From Dactylis glomerata (Eukaryota > Streptophyta > Magnoliopsida > Poales > Poaceae), in NCBI GenBank assembly GCA_007115705.1, contig QXEO01000433.1, positions 1,108,803 to 1,172,802 of the forward strand: DNA of 64,000 nt, given 5' to 3'. The translations under genes were made by a program, and so were the position numbers. Positions 54,403 to 64,000 of this stretch are shown here, piece after piece; position 1 is the first letter of the stretch; every line of letters begins with the position of its first letter. The notes below the pieces were generated by a model. The model was not told the DNA's origin. It made no database searches and worked only from the letters and a program-made list of their open reading frames with translations.

Positions 54403-57400
54403 TGTAACACCCGCGAATTTATCACAAATTCGAAGTGCCCGTTATGCATTCCACCACAATCCAAGAATCATTGTTGTGATACACATAACGTAGTTGGTAA
54501 CCAGTTCCATAGACATTACAATATGATGATTCAAATACAATGGTCATAGTGACCAAGTTCATAATACAACACAATATAGCAGCGGAAATAACGTCTTCGG
54601 GTCCATGCCTTCACCCTACAGGCAATGGCGACTCAGTAGAAGATCTTAGTTTTGATACTCCTCTTCATAACCTTCCTCTGGATACTCTTCCCCATAGTCT
54701 GGCCAAGTTGATAGCCAGGGACACAGCCATGAGTACATTGGATGCACTCGCAAACCATCTTATAAATGAAATGTTGAAGTAGATATGCAAGGTTGATATG
54801 GTGGACTAAGCACTAAGTTTAGTTGCAAAAGCTAGTTTTATTTCCCAAGAATGTTCATTTGGTAGAAAAGAGGTTTAGTTCTCTAAGTTCAATCTAAAGG
54901 AACTTCAAGTGTGTCAAGATCAATGTCAAGTCAAGTCATGTCATTCACCAAGGTCACCATAAGTTATTATCATTCTTGACAAAAGTCAAGTACAGTTTGC
55001 CAACTGTCCATAACCGAGGACGCAGCTATTTGAATAGTTTGAAACCTCTGTAGAGGGGTACACTTTACCCACAAGATTCGATACATCTGCCGGGAGAAAT
55101 CCACGGTTCGTCATACACAAGTATGCGAGGTTCAGATAATCAAACAAACTCTTTCACTTGCTCACTCTAGTACAGGATCCTTCCCTAGAGCCCGAGACAT
55201 GGACCTCTTCCATTCCGGCGTCTCTAGTTTTGCCCGCTCTGGAGTGCCGGATGAATGGAATTTCCACTCGGTTCAGAAGTACCCGCGCACGGTGCACTTC
55301 TATGAAGGATGATACAAGACCTCCCATACTAGGGTGAACAAGCTACGGACTAAGCCCCTTCCCATTCAGGGGTAATGTGGTCGTACGGTAATGGTTGGCT
55401 CACATGGTACATCACTTATTATCATTTAGCAAATACATTCCATAGTCCTTAGTCAAGATTATTTTTCTTCATAAAACCATCATGTATGAGAGGTCCCCAA
55501 TTCAAGTTTTCAAGTTCAAGTCACCAAGTTCAAATGGGGTTCCCCTTAGAGATAGCACCAATTTTATTAGCGACTAAGCAACTACATGGAGTGATGATCC
55601 CACTAAAATAAGGTTGGATAAACTCAGCTTGATGCTCTTGCTAAGCAAGATATCACTACACATCTATCATTCTACTCTAGCAATTCAATCATGCAATTTA
55701 CATAAAACAAGTGGAATGCAAAAGTAAAACTAGGTATGTGGAGTATGATTCAAAAGATGCCTTGGTTGGCAAAGTGTCCGGGGTATTCTTCTTCTTCTTG
55801 ATAATATTCCCCCTCAATATCCTCCTCGGCAACACTAGCGTCTAATAACGAATAAACACAAAGCACATCATCACTACACAATGCTAACAACACACCAAGC
55901 ACACATACTTGTTTTCAAACAATAGCCTTCCTATGGGATTTTATTTGAATTGTGTTGCAAGTTTTCTTCCAAGTTTGCATTGAGTGGGTAGGTTAAATTT
56001 TCTATCATATACCATGTGTGGTTTACTTTTTAAGTATGAGTATTAAACTAAGGGTATTAGTACTAGTTCCATTGAGGATGGACTCATTAAGTGAATTGGT
56101 GTTTGAGGGCAAATTAATTCTAAGTCTATAATAGAAATCTATCATTTTACGTTACCCATTAGGATTGGATTAAGGTCTAATTGATAACACTAACAAGGTT
56201 TGAGTTGGTTAAGGTTGACTAAACAGTAGGGGATTTGATTAGTGAGTTCACAAACCAAATTTCATAATTTTAGGTGGCTTAAACAATTTTCTAGAATTGT
56301 TCTATGATTAATAAAGCTATGGTCACACTATTCTTATTTATTTAAATCCCTAACTCAATTTGAATTCTAACCAGTTCTACAGTGTAGAGCATTTCCTAAG
56401 CTTTCCAACGCATATTCATTTGCTAGAAATGGATTTGTAAATCTCTTTGAATTAAAGTTTGAAAATCCTATCTGAAACTTATTTGAAATAATTCAAACGG
56501 CGGGAAAAAAATAAAAATCGAATCGGACCGAAACTTCTCCGAACCGGGCCGAATCCAGAAGAATACCGAACGGGCTGGCCCGATACCGTTTCGCCCCGAC
56601 AGGAATCGTTTTAAAACGAACTGACAGGGGGGGTCCCACGTGTCATGTCACTTAAGTGACCCGAATCGGTATGCTGCCGTTGGATTCTAATCCAACGGCG
56701 CATCTGCGTCGTGTTTGTCGGCGAGGAGGGAGCTCACCTGCGCGCAGTGAAGAAGATGATGGCGACGGCAGCGCGTGTAGAGGAAGCAGAACTCAATGGC
56801 GACGGGTGGAAACGACTCCGGCGAGGCTCCTCCACCAATTCCCGGCGTCGGCTTGTTCCCCTGAGGCCGAACGCGGCGGCGCCCTCCGCATCCAGTACCT
56901 CACCGGCGGGGCTGGCGACGTCGAGCTAGAGCGAGCGGGGAAAGGTGAGGGTGTCTGGGAGGTAGCTGGGAGTGGTGTGCATCCATACGTTTGATCGGCG
57001 GGGGCTTTTATAGGCCGGAGAGACAAGGGCGAGGGCGTCCAGTAGCTCACCGGTACGGGGGCCCTGGGTGCATGCGTCGAGCGACACTGGGCATGGCGGC
57101 CTTGCTCGCGTGCTGGAGGGGTTCGGTCTCGGTGGCGGGGTGCTGTGGGTCGGCTCTGGCGAGGTCACGAGGGTCGGGGACGTGCAGCGAGCTGGGGAAG
57201 AAGAGAGGGGGGTCCTGGGTGCTGTCTCCTCTTCTCCTCCCTTTCTCCCGGCTCGGGTCGGGGCAGAGGGGGCTGGGCGCGACCGCGGTGTCCTCAATGG
57301 GCATGGCTACAGGCACGGGACGAACGGGAGCAGTGATCTTCACAGTAAACTTGATTTTTCCCGATTTTCGTCTGCCAGGTGTTCGACACAATGCCCGCAT

Positions 57401-57978
57401 GAGATTCAAATTCGAATTTTTGAAATTTTTCACTTTGGGTGATCAGCATATTAGCCAAGGTTTCCAAAGATATTTTTGTTACCAAGAAAGGTTAAGTTTT
57501 GCAGAAATCATATTTTGAATTTGAAGTTTGGTCACTGATTCAGATTCAAAGTTTGGCTGATGTTTGAGTGATGTTCTGATTTGAATTTTGGTTGGAAACT
57601 TCTTGGTTGAGTTAGTATGTGACTTGGTCAAGCTCAACTAACTGGCCAAACCTTTGCTTGAGTTACAGAATTCTTAATATAGATGTCCAAAGTAGGGTAG
57701 TCAATAAGATTTCCTAGATCACACTTTTCTTCTCTTTTTCTTTATGATTTTTATTTCTGGTTTCTTTGGCTTGTATAATTCTTCTCTAATGTCTTTGCTG
57801 GTTAAGTTAGAATTAACTAACTATTGCACAACCAATAAACACACACATGAAACGATAAAATACCAATAATAGAAAATACATGCTTACATGCAATAATAGA
57901 TAAAAAAGTTTTATCTTGGTCCAAATTTTGGCACTTTTAATTAATAATAAGTGGATTACAAATTTCTGAGTTGTTACA
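54403..57978 (-). repeat. 5' LTR of chromodomain element
   Basis: A 3576-bp LTR adjoining the primer binding site. It differs from the 3' LTR by scattered substitutions and a few small indels (for example a 6-bp indel near 55757, GGCTTG present only in the left copy). No gene is present. Confidence 0.93.
57005..57012 (-). promoter_or_regulatory. TATA box of chromodomain element 5' LTR
   Basis: The minus strand reads CCTATAAAAGCCCCCGCC about 970 bp into the LTR, conserved in both LTRs. The transcript would begin near 56975 and have a leader of about 2.6 kb before the primer binding site. Confidence 0.7.
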
Positions 57979-58640
57979 CTCCGATCATCTTGCAAAGGAG
58001 ATGCAGATCCGGAGGTCCGTGCCAGGCCCTTCACCTCGTGAGCAACCCTTAACGAGGTGTCGACGGTCTCTGGGCTCTCTTAAGCGTCGATGCATTCGCG
58101 TCCGTGAGGGTCCAGCTTCCCTCAACGACGAGGAAGGCCCCGTGAATCGCCACATGCGGCAATTTGCTCTTAGCTGCTAGCACAGATAGTGTCGCGCTCC
58201 CTCACGATGAGGAAGGTCCCTGTGCCGGTCACGGGGGCATGTTATTCGCCTTTCTTTTTTTGTTTGTTTTATTGACTTGTTTTTCATTTTCGGGAATTTG
58301 GGGTTTTTTGTTTTCCAACTCTTTCTTCAACTACTTGTCTCAGGAATCATCCATTGTCGTCGCCGGCGCCGACCCCATCATGAGCTCTGAGGCACAGGGA
58401 GGCCTTGCACCGGCGTTAACAACTCACTAGGGCTCTCGAGCGTTCGGACGACCAGGACAACGATGGGCAGCGAGGAGCGAAAGAGCAAGACAGTTGACAA
58501 AGAAGACTTCATTGATAGTCCCCGGTGGGGGGAGAAACAGAGGCACGGTGGGGCATACCCCGCCAGCGTAAACTACATCGCAAAAGAGGGGAGGAGACTA
58601 GCTCCCCTACCCAGAAGGCTACCATGGCAAGGCCGCCCCT
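57979..58640 (+). other. Tat-2 spacer, second part
   Basis: Begins with the right CTCCG duplication and continues the Tat spacer interrupted at 44993 (homologous to about 16500-17120 of Tat-1). It contains the diverged hairpin ACCTCGTGAG...TTAACGAGGT at about 58035-58060. Non-coding. Confidence 0.7.
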
Positions 58641-59233
58641 TTACTCCGCCGCAGGCTGGGGGTAGGTGCGGCGGACACCGGTGGCAGTGAAGATCCGCAT
58701 CGAGGCCTCCAGCGTCCCTAGCTTGAAGCGGAAGACGAGGTGGTCACCGACACAGAGGCGGTGGCCAAGGGCGAAAGCCCTCTAGCGCCCGGAGAGGATG
58801 GCGTTGCCGCCCGCTCTGAGGATGGCGTTGCCGCCCGCTCCGAGGATGATGTCAACAGGCCAGAGAAGCGCTGGCCTGCTCTGCTCCACCAGCGTGACCT
58901 CTCTGGAGGAAGCGCCGGGGACGTAGATTACCCTCCAGACTGTGTCGGGCAACCGGAGGGAGTTGAAGCTCCAGGCGTCGATGATGACGAGGAGCTCCAA
59001 GAAGCGGGACCCCGGAGCGACGAGGGGTCCCAGCATCTCCTCCGTAGGCGGCGGGTTGTCGCGACCACTCCGGTTGCCGGCGGGGCCGCCTCCTGCGGCC
59101 CCGGGCCATCCGCGACTGGGGGGAGGGGGCCCAGAGTGGCCTCCACCTCCCGTAGCACCCGATCAATGCTCCCCGGGGAGCGGGGAGCCAGCGCCGCCGC
59201 CATCGGCGATGGTGCATTTAGAGCGCCTCCAGG
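58641..59233 (-). pseudogene. Tat-2 antisense AT-hook/B3-type ORF, broken copy
   Basis: Second copy of the accessory protein of Tat-1 (15735-16499), again opposite to pol. Its N-terminal region including the AT-hook is removed at 59233 by insertion of the third Tat-like element. The rest aligns throughout: SPGSIDRVLREVEATLGP, a 1-bp deletion near 59040, SRFLELLVIIDAWSF, SLRLPDTVWRVIY, a 24-bp in-frame tandem duplication (about 58793-58840), a stop TAG in place of Trp in SGRWRAF, then ALGHRLCVGDHLVF to RTYPQPAAE and TAA at 58641. In the last ~47 codons about 11 differences from Tat-1 are silent and about 5 change the amino acid (counted by eye). Confidence 0.8.
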
Positions 59234-59568
59234 TGACAAGGCTATAGATAATAGAGCACGTCAGTTGAGTACCCCTGAGGCCCGTTAAGCTAGGCCCAAT
59301 TGTAATACCAGTCGAAATACGAGTTCTTACCGTATGTCGATATTGTAATCTATATCGGATCCTACCCGATCCTCGAGACCGGGCCACCTATATATAGGGG
59401 CCAGGAGGGGATGGTAAAGGACAGATTGAAAGCAAGCCAGGTTCTACACCCACGTTTACTTTCATAGCCACCTTGTTTGACTGAGTTTACCTTCGAGTTC
59501 ATCCGACGCCCTATCTCCCCGATCCTAAGTCCTTCATTTAGGACATTTGTCAAGTTAACCCCTCGTCA
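59234..59568 (+). repeat. 5' LTR of third Tat-like element
   Basis: A short LTR, TGAC...GTCA, with a TATA box at 59389-59396 and an adjoining primer binding site. Its end is supported by the primer binding site and its start by the break in Tat-2 homology. Confidence 0.8.
59389..59396 (+). promoter_or_regulatory. TATA box of third Tat-like element
   Basis: CCACCTATATATAGGGG, 155 bp into the LTR, at the expected distance before the start of the transcript. Confidence 0.7.
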
Positions 59569-59570
59569 AT

Positions 59571-59588
59571 TGGCGCCGACCATGGGGA
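59571..59588 (+). other. Primer binding site of third Tat-like element
   Basis: TGGCGCCGACCATGGGGA-like sequence 2 nt after the LTR end. It begins TGG. The tRNA was not identified. Confidence 0.65.
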
Positions 59589-59739
59589 CTCTGGGCGTTA
59601 GAATCATGAATTCGACGGCTTTTTCGCTTTCAGCCAATAGCAGTCTGCAAGTCGACAAAATTCAGATACCCTTCGGAACCGTCGATTTTCAACCTCACCA
59701 GTCAAGTTTCACGCAAGTATTCGAGAGTATGATCAAGAT

Positions 59740-62622
59740 ATGGATTTGACGATCGGAAGTCTAAATTTTCGCGTCGGATCAATAGGTTTGATTCGCCTTT
59801 CAGATCCGACGAAACCGAATCCGTCGGCAAGTGAGCCCGAGACAGTAGTAATGTCGGAATCATCAGAAGGCTCTTCCAGCGAGGTAAACTCGCCAGTCAG
59901 ATTGGCAGAAGCAGAAGAAGGAAAAATCGCAGGAGGCAACGAAACTATGCAGAATCTCGACTTAGAAGCGCAACTCGAAGATCTCATGATCTACCATGAC
60001 GACACCTCAGATCAATCAACAGACACCTGGAAGACAGGATTAGAACTTTCGGAAGATGACAATTCAATCTTCTCAAGTTACAATGGCAAATTCGACAATC
60101 GATGCCAGATACTCGCCATCACATAAGACAATTCAGAAGAACTCGACGAAAACAACAATCCAGTGCTTAATCCAGCAAACATAAACAGAGGAGCAAACCA
60201 CTTAGCAGAAGGAGAAACCGCAGACTCTCTCACAACAAGGGAAAAAGTTCGACTATCAGTCGATGAGTGGAGACCAATCAAAACAGCTGTAGAGCACGGC
60301 ACGCCAATACCAACAAATTCCAACAAAAACATGCTTCTGGGATACCATTATGCCCTAAGGCAGTAGGCGAAGCAATTAGCAAAGGAGAGGATTGAAATAC
60401 AGAAAAGGAAGGACTCAGCTATTGCAGCAAGTGACGTTGCTCGCAGAGCACATAGCGACACATCATACACAAACAGAAGGCATCATCGACATGGATCAAG
60501 ATACGAAAATCTTGAGTACTCAGAAAGACAAAGCATCTCCAAAAACCTTGACTCGTCTTTCCCATCGGTCGACAAGCAAGGAAACATTATACCAAAAACT
60601 CCTGAGGCAGCATTGGTGGCAGCTCAAGCATACCTATATACAACACGACCAAATCCAGGAGATCCGAGGGAACATATGCACCGCGTAGCACTAAATGGGT
60701 TGAAGATGGTAGGCAACAAATTATCAGCAAAAGAGGAGGAGGCGCATCGCAACAAAGGAACCCATAAATCAAGATCACCATGCCGTCACAACAGTCCTTG
60801 GCATAAAAGTGGAAGTCAACGATCTAGGACGCCGTCGCCAGGACGATACAACAGTCCAAAGAACAAGGGAGCCTGACGATCCAGAATTCCTAATAGAATG
60901 CATGACCATGAAGACGATGAAAAGGGAATGGGGGCGCCATGCTTTACCCGTAGGGTTCGCATCACGCCAGTACCCAAAGGTTTCAAACTACCGCATGACC
61001 AGCAAAAATACGACGGATCTCAGGAGCCAGAGTCATGGCTTTCAGACTACCTACAAGCAATACAAATATTAGGAGGAACCAGGGAAATAGCAATGCAAAG
61101 TTTGCAACTACACCTCACCGGCACAGCAAGGTCATGGTTAAGAAAACTAAGCGAGGAAACAATTGGAAGTTGGGAGGAGCTCACAAAATAATTTACGAGT
61201 AACTTCAAGTCAACATACAAGCGGCCAGCATCCATAGAAGAAGACAAGGCTTGCGTGCAACAACACGGGGAGACATTAAGGGCATACATCCAAAGGTGGA
61301 GTATAATCAAAAATTCAGCAGTCGAAGTCTTGGATGAAAGAGCAATAGACTCATTCATAGTCGGGTTACAGCGAGGAGACCTAGTCAAAGAGATGGGCAG
61401 GATCAAGCCGAAAACAATGTCATATCTAATGGATATAGCAAACAGATTTGCAGATGGAGAAGATGCGTGCAACAATAAGCGCACGCGATCACCAGAGGAC
61501 GATAGAGGAAACAGATATGGAGGTCAACGAAGAAGATCCCGCAATTACGACAACTACGGCTCTCACAGCCAAGTAGGCGCAGGATACAAAGACAACAGCT
61601 ACCAAAGCAACGACTGTAAAAGTTTGGGATACCGTAGCTATGGCAAAGAAGACTACAAAAAGTTTCAACCAAGGGAGTCCAGAGATTACAACCCGTCACC
61701 AGAAGATAAGCTCAACGGACCATGTCATATTCATTCTGCGTTTGTCGATGGGAAATGTGTATCCAGACACACAATGAAAGATTGTACTACGTTCTTGAAA
61801 CTGTAGGAAGCAGCACTCAACAAGCAAGCCGAGGCAAAACGGCAGGGATACGAAGGAAACACAAGCAACGCACCTGCAACCCAACAAGGAAATAGTGGAG
61901 CTCTCAAAGGCCAAGATCAACCAAACCAGGGACGCGACGATGACGATGGATATGTTCCATCTAAGGGACACATTACAACAATGATACAGCCAGTGCCCAA
62001 ATCGAACAAAGAGGAGAAAAGCATAACTCGACAAATCAACCTCGCAATAACTTCACCTCCAGCAACAATGGAATACCTGCATTGGTCAGAGCAACCCATA
62101 GAATTCAGCAGAGATGATCACCCAATAATAGTACCTCGGCCAGGAAACGCGCCCTTGGTACTCAAAGCTCAAATTGGGACCTATGATGTCGACAGAATAT
62201 TCATGGATGCAGAAAATGGGATAAATCTCATATACGCAAAGACCTTAAGGGCAATGCACATTTCATTGGAGTTCCTGAAACTAACTGATTGCTCCTTCCA
62301 TGGAATAGTCCCAGGAAGTGCTAACTATCCACTTGGTCGAATAGCACTCAACGTCTGCTTCGGAAATTGACAAAACTACAGAAGGGAGAAACTCGACTTC
62401 GAAGTCATGGACTGGCCATCACAATATCATGCGATCCTCGGGAGACCAGCGTTTTCGCGATTCATGGCAGTACCTCACTATACTTACCTGGTACTAAAAA
62501 TGCCAGGACCCAAAGGAACTATTACAGTAAAGGGAAGCTTCGAGTTATCAGATCTATGCGACAAGGAGTTTCATAAGATGGCCCAAAAATTTCGGCATGA
62601 TGGCAACCTACGGAGAACCTAA
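59740..62622 (+). pseudogene. gag: gag-protease of third Tat-like element
   Basis: One reading frame with six in-frame stops (60124, 60364, 60874, 61189, 61804 and 62368) and no frameshift in this span; the likely true start near 59582 is in another frame. The N-terminus is acidic and disordered, with an RS-rich block (about 60750-60870). The capsid domain reads YDGSQEPESWLSDYLQAI, LHLTGTARSWLRKL, GETLRAYIQRW and ERAIDSFIVGL. A Cys/His segment, CHIHSAFVDG...HTMKDCTTF, takes the place of a zinc knuckle. The protease follows with FMDAENGINLIYAKTL, in which the Asp-Gly-Gly-Ser-Gly context of Tat proteases is degraded, and YHAILGRPAFSRFMA. It ends at TAA (62620). Several stops stand where Gln or Arg would be expected. 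Confidence 0.82.
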
Positions 62623-63057
62623 CGGCAAAGCAAAAAGCACGACTAAAGAAGAGACATGGCAACTCGAAGGAAACCCCAAGGAACTAGAAGTAAAGAAACC
62701 TCGGGTAGAGCTACCCGCACAAGAGAAGACTGCAGGAGAAGAAGAGAAGACTCAAGCAACATAAGAAACAAGATATACAAATTAGTCGAGTAGGAAAATA
62801 AGGCTGTAAAAGCCACGAGTTATTCCAGGGCAATGCCCTCTAGATCCAGAACACAGGTCACTGGCCGGATCTCTTGGGTCATCCCATGTATCTTACATTA
62901 CAAAGTATAATAAAGACAAGTTCCTCACATTCGAGTTTACATGTCTAAACGCGGCAAACACCAACACCCACAAAACACCTTGAGTACGCAAAAAATCCCT
63001 CGGGCAACAGCCCAGGGAAAAACACTCTCGCAAATCATAAAAGTATACACATCAAAA
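62623..63057. other. Spacer where pol should be, third Tat-like element
   Basis: 435 bp without a gene. In a full Tat element about 4 kb of RT-RNase H-integrase would lie here. Lysine/glutamate-coding remnants follow the protease stop to about 62760; the remainder to the antisense ORF has nothing recognisable. Confidence 0.6.
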
Positions 63058-63990
63058 CTATGGCGCAGGCGGATCTGAGTCATCCACATTAAAAGGATTC
63101 AAGTAATGGTACTCGCGGAAAAACCTTGCGTCCTCTTGCAGTAACCTCGAGACGATCCTTTTCACTGGCTCTAGTGTCGCATCCATATGAACTCCAACCA
63201 TAGCTCATCCTGGAGGCAAACTCTGGGACATGCGGTCATAATCAAGTCTCGAATGCCATTTTCGCATCCATCCAAGAGCAAAATTAGCACCAGCAATCAA
63301 GTTCAGTTTTATAAGGAGATGAACCCGCTGGCTCGTCCGGAAAGTTTCGAGTAGTTACCTAAAATCCCTCAGCATAGCATTGCGAGGCAACATGACAGAG
63401 TACATGGTTGTCAGTGACATGCGACAACCATCAACAGCCTCGCCAATATGCTGTGCGCGATCCTGAAGAAGCACGATGGCGCGACAGCGACAGAGATTCG
63501 ACCACAAGCTCTCAGTCCCTTGAGCAGATTTTTGAAGAGCAGCGATCCGCTCAGAAACCCGACGCGATTCGCCAGCAAGATCAAGACAAGTACCTACAGT
63601 GCAAGCAATAAGTTAGCACGCAGCAAGCCAGAGCAAAAACAAAGAGAAGAGGCTCTCCAAAGACTTACACAGTAGCATCTCACAAACAGATTCGACGATA
63701 CCAATCAGAAAAGATTCGCATTCCTCAAAATGCGCGATTTTAGCCACGAGACTCGACACTTCATCTTCAAGATTGCACACTTGTTTCATCAGCTCATGGG
63801 ACTTACCGGCCTTGTCTAAAGCAATTTGCGCCTGGCGCTTTATCAAGGATAGACGGCTCTCAAGATCCAAAATCCTCGACGAATATTCCTCACATCGATA
63901 GAAAGAACGAGGAGGCGAAGAAGTTCCGGAGTCGAACATGCTAATAGGAGATAAAACCCGATTACGACCCGACGATTCACCAGCAGACAC
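63058..63990 (-). pseudogene. Antisense accessory ORF of third Tat-like element, with predicted intron
   Basis: An exon runs from the window edge (about 63990) to 63669, then a canonical 75-bp intron (GTAAGT donor at 63668, TGTAG acceptor at 63594), then an exon to TAG at 63058. The frame is open across the junction for about 285 codons except for two stops, TAA at 63355-63357 and TGA at 63205-63207. The first exon has a serine/proline-rich start and then heptad-like helices (YSSRILDLESRLSLIKRQA, NLEDEVSSLVAKIAHFEE), suggesting a coiled coil. The second exon is helical and charged, with an EYHYLNPF-type end. A TAG just upstream of 63990 may be an upstream intron's acceptor or a stop. Function unknown. 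It differs completely from the B3-type ORF but occupies the same antisense, 3'-proximal place. Confidence 0.65.
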
Positions 63991-64000
63991 AAGCTAGAAG

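Larger units (their letters stand above)
44994..57978 (-). mobile_element. Complete chromodomain gypsy element (Tekay/Del-like) with giant LTRs
   Basis: The LTRs are 44994-48573 (3580 bp) and 54403-57978 (3576 bp), with 7-bp inverted termini TGTAACA/TGTTACA and a perfect target-site duplication CTCCG (44989-44993 and 57979-57983). On the minus strand it has the 5' LTR, an initiator-Met-type primer binding site, an extra 260-aa ORF, gag-protease-RT-RNase H-integrase-chromodomain in one frame, a polypurine tract and the 3' LTR. The chromodomain and long LTRs indicate the Tekay/Del branch. Four in-frame stops, with no frameshift seen, interrupt the polyprotein, so this copy cannot move itself. 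Confidence 0.93.
41301..59233 (+). mobile_element. Tat-2: truncated second copy of the Tat-type element, interrupted
   Basis: Same family as Tat-1, opposite orientation. It starts inside RT (about 41301), runs through RNase H, second RNase H, integrase and spacer to 44993, is interrupted by the chromodomain element (44994-57978, TSD CTCCG), resumes at 57979 with the spacer, and continues into the antisense B3-type ORF. That ORF is cut at 59233 by the third Tat-like element. gag, protease and both LTRs are missing. Frames carry two frameshifts and several stops. Confidence 0.9.
59234..64000 (+). mobile_element. Third Tat-like element, non-autonomous, truncated by window end
   Basis: Starts with a 335-bp LTR (TGACAAGG...CCTCGTCA, 59234-59568) inserted into the B3-type ORF of Tat-2. 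The preceding CCAGG (59229-59233) is the expected left target duplication. A primer binding site, a gag-protease frame (59740-62622), a short spacer and then an antisense ORF (63058-63990) follow. RT, RNase H and integrase are absent between protease and the antisense ORF, so it must depend on a related element. The 3' LTR lies outside the window. Confidence 0.85.

Overview
This window looks like heterochromatic or intergenic DNA from a large-genome grass of the wheat/barley/rye group (Triticeae). The basis is the set of retroelements recognised: a copia element with the Angela/WIS/BARE-type LTR terminus, a Sirevirus with its G-run LTR, an Athila-like gypsy LTR, chromodomain gypsy elements with LTRs above 3.5 kb, Tat-type gypsy elements with two RNase H domains, and two Helitrons. 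Family names are from memory and were not searched. I found no ordinary cellular gene, tRNA, rRNA or CRISPR array. Almost every base can be assigned to nested transposable elements, and several insertions are closed by perfect target-site duplications (TSDs).

Layout. 1-2951: 5' end of an Athila-like element on the minus strand. 2952-5225: leader and truncated LTR of a chromovirus-like element. 5226-14446: 5' part of a minus-strand Sirevirus (gag and 5' LTR), split by a 3.86-kb solo LTR (5924-9785, TSD CGCTT) and by Helitron 1 (11866-13790). 14447-30563: a complete minus-strand Tat-type gypsy element (Tat-1, TSD GAGTT). It has gag, protease, RT, two RNase H domains and integrase, plus an intact ORF of opposite orientation (15735-16499) that carries an AT-hook and a B3-like DNA-binding domain. 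Tat-1 is split by a young non-autonomous element (21065-27093, TSD GGGGA) with one long ORF and no polymerase. 30564-31935: patchwork of LTR fragments. 31936 to about 41300: decayed minus-strand copia element carrying Helitron 2 (36768-39635).

From about 41300 to 59233 lies a second, plus-strand, 5'-truncated copy of the Tat element (Tat-2), including a damaged copy of the same AT-hook/B3-type ORF. It is split by a complete chromodomain gypsy element (44994-57978, TSD CTCCG) with 3.58-kb LTRs, a gag-pol frame broken by four in-frame stops, and an intact extra 260-aa ORF upstream of gag. From 59234 to the window end is a third Tat-like element, non-autonomous. It keeps gag and protease, lacks RT/RNase H/integrase, and carries an intron-containing, coiled-coil-like ORF on the opposite strand.

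The common theme is accessory ORFs carried by LTR retrotransposons. Three unrelated ones are seen, two of them antisense and placed between the pol region and the 3' LTR. In the B3-type ORF, two copies can be compared by eye, and differences in the C-terminal half are mostly silent. That suggests the protein was selected for. Most breaks in the element genes are single in-frame stops at CAG, CAA or CGA codons, the pattern expected from deamination of methylated cytosines in silenced repeats.
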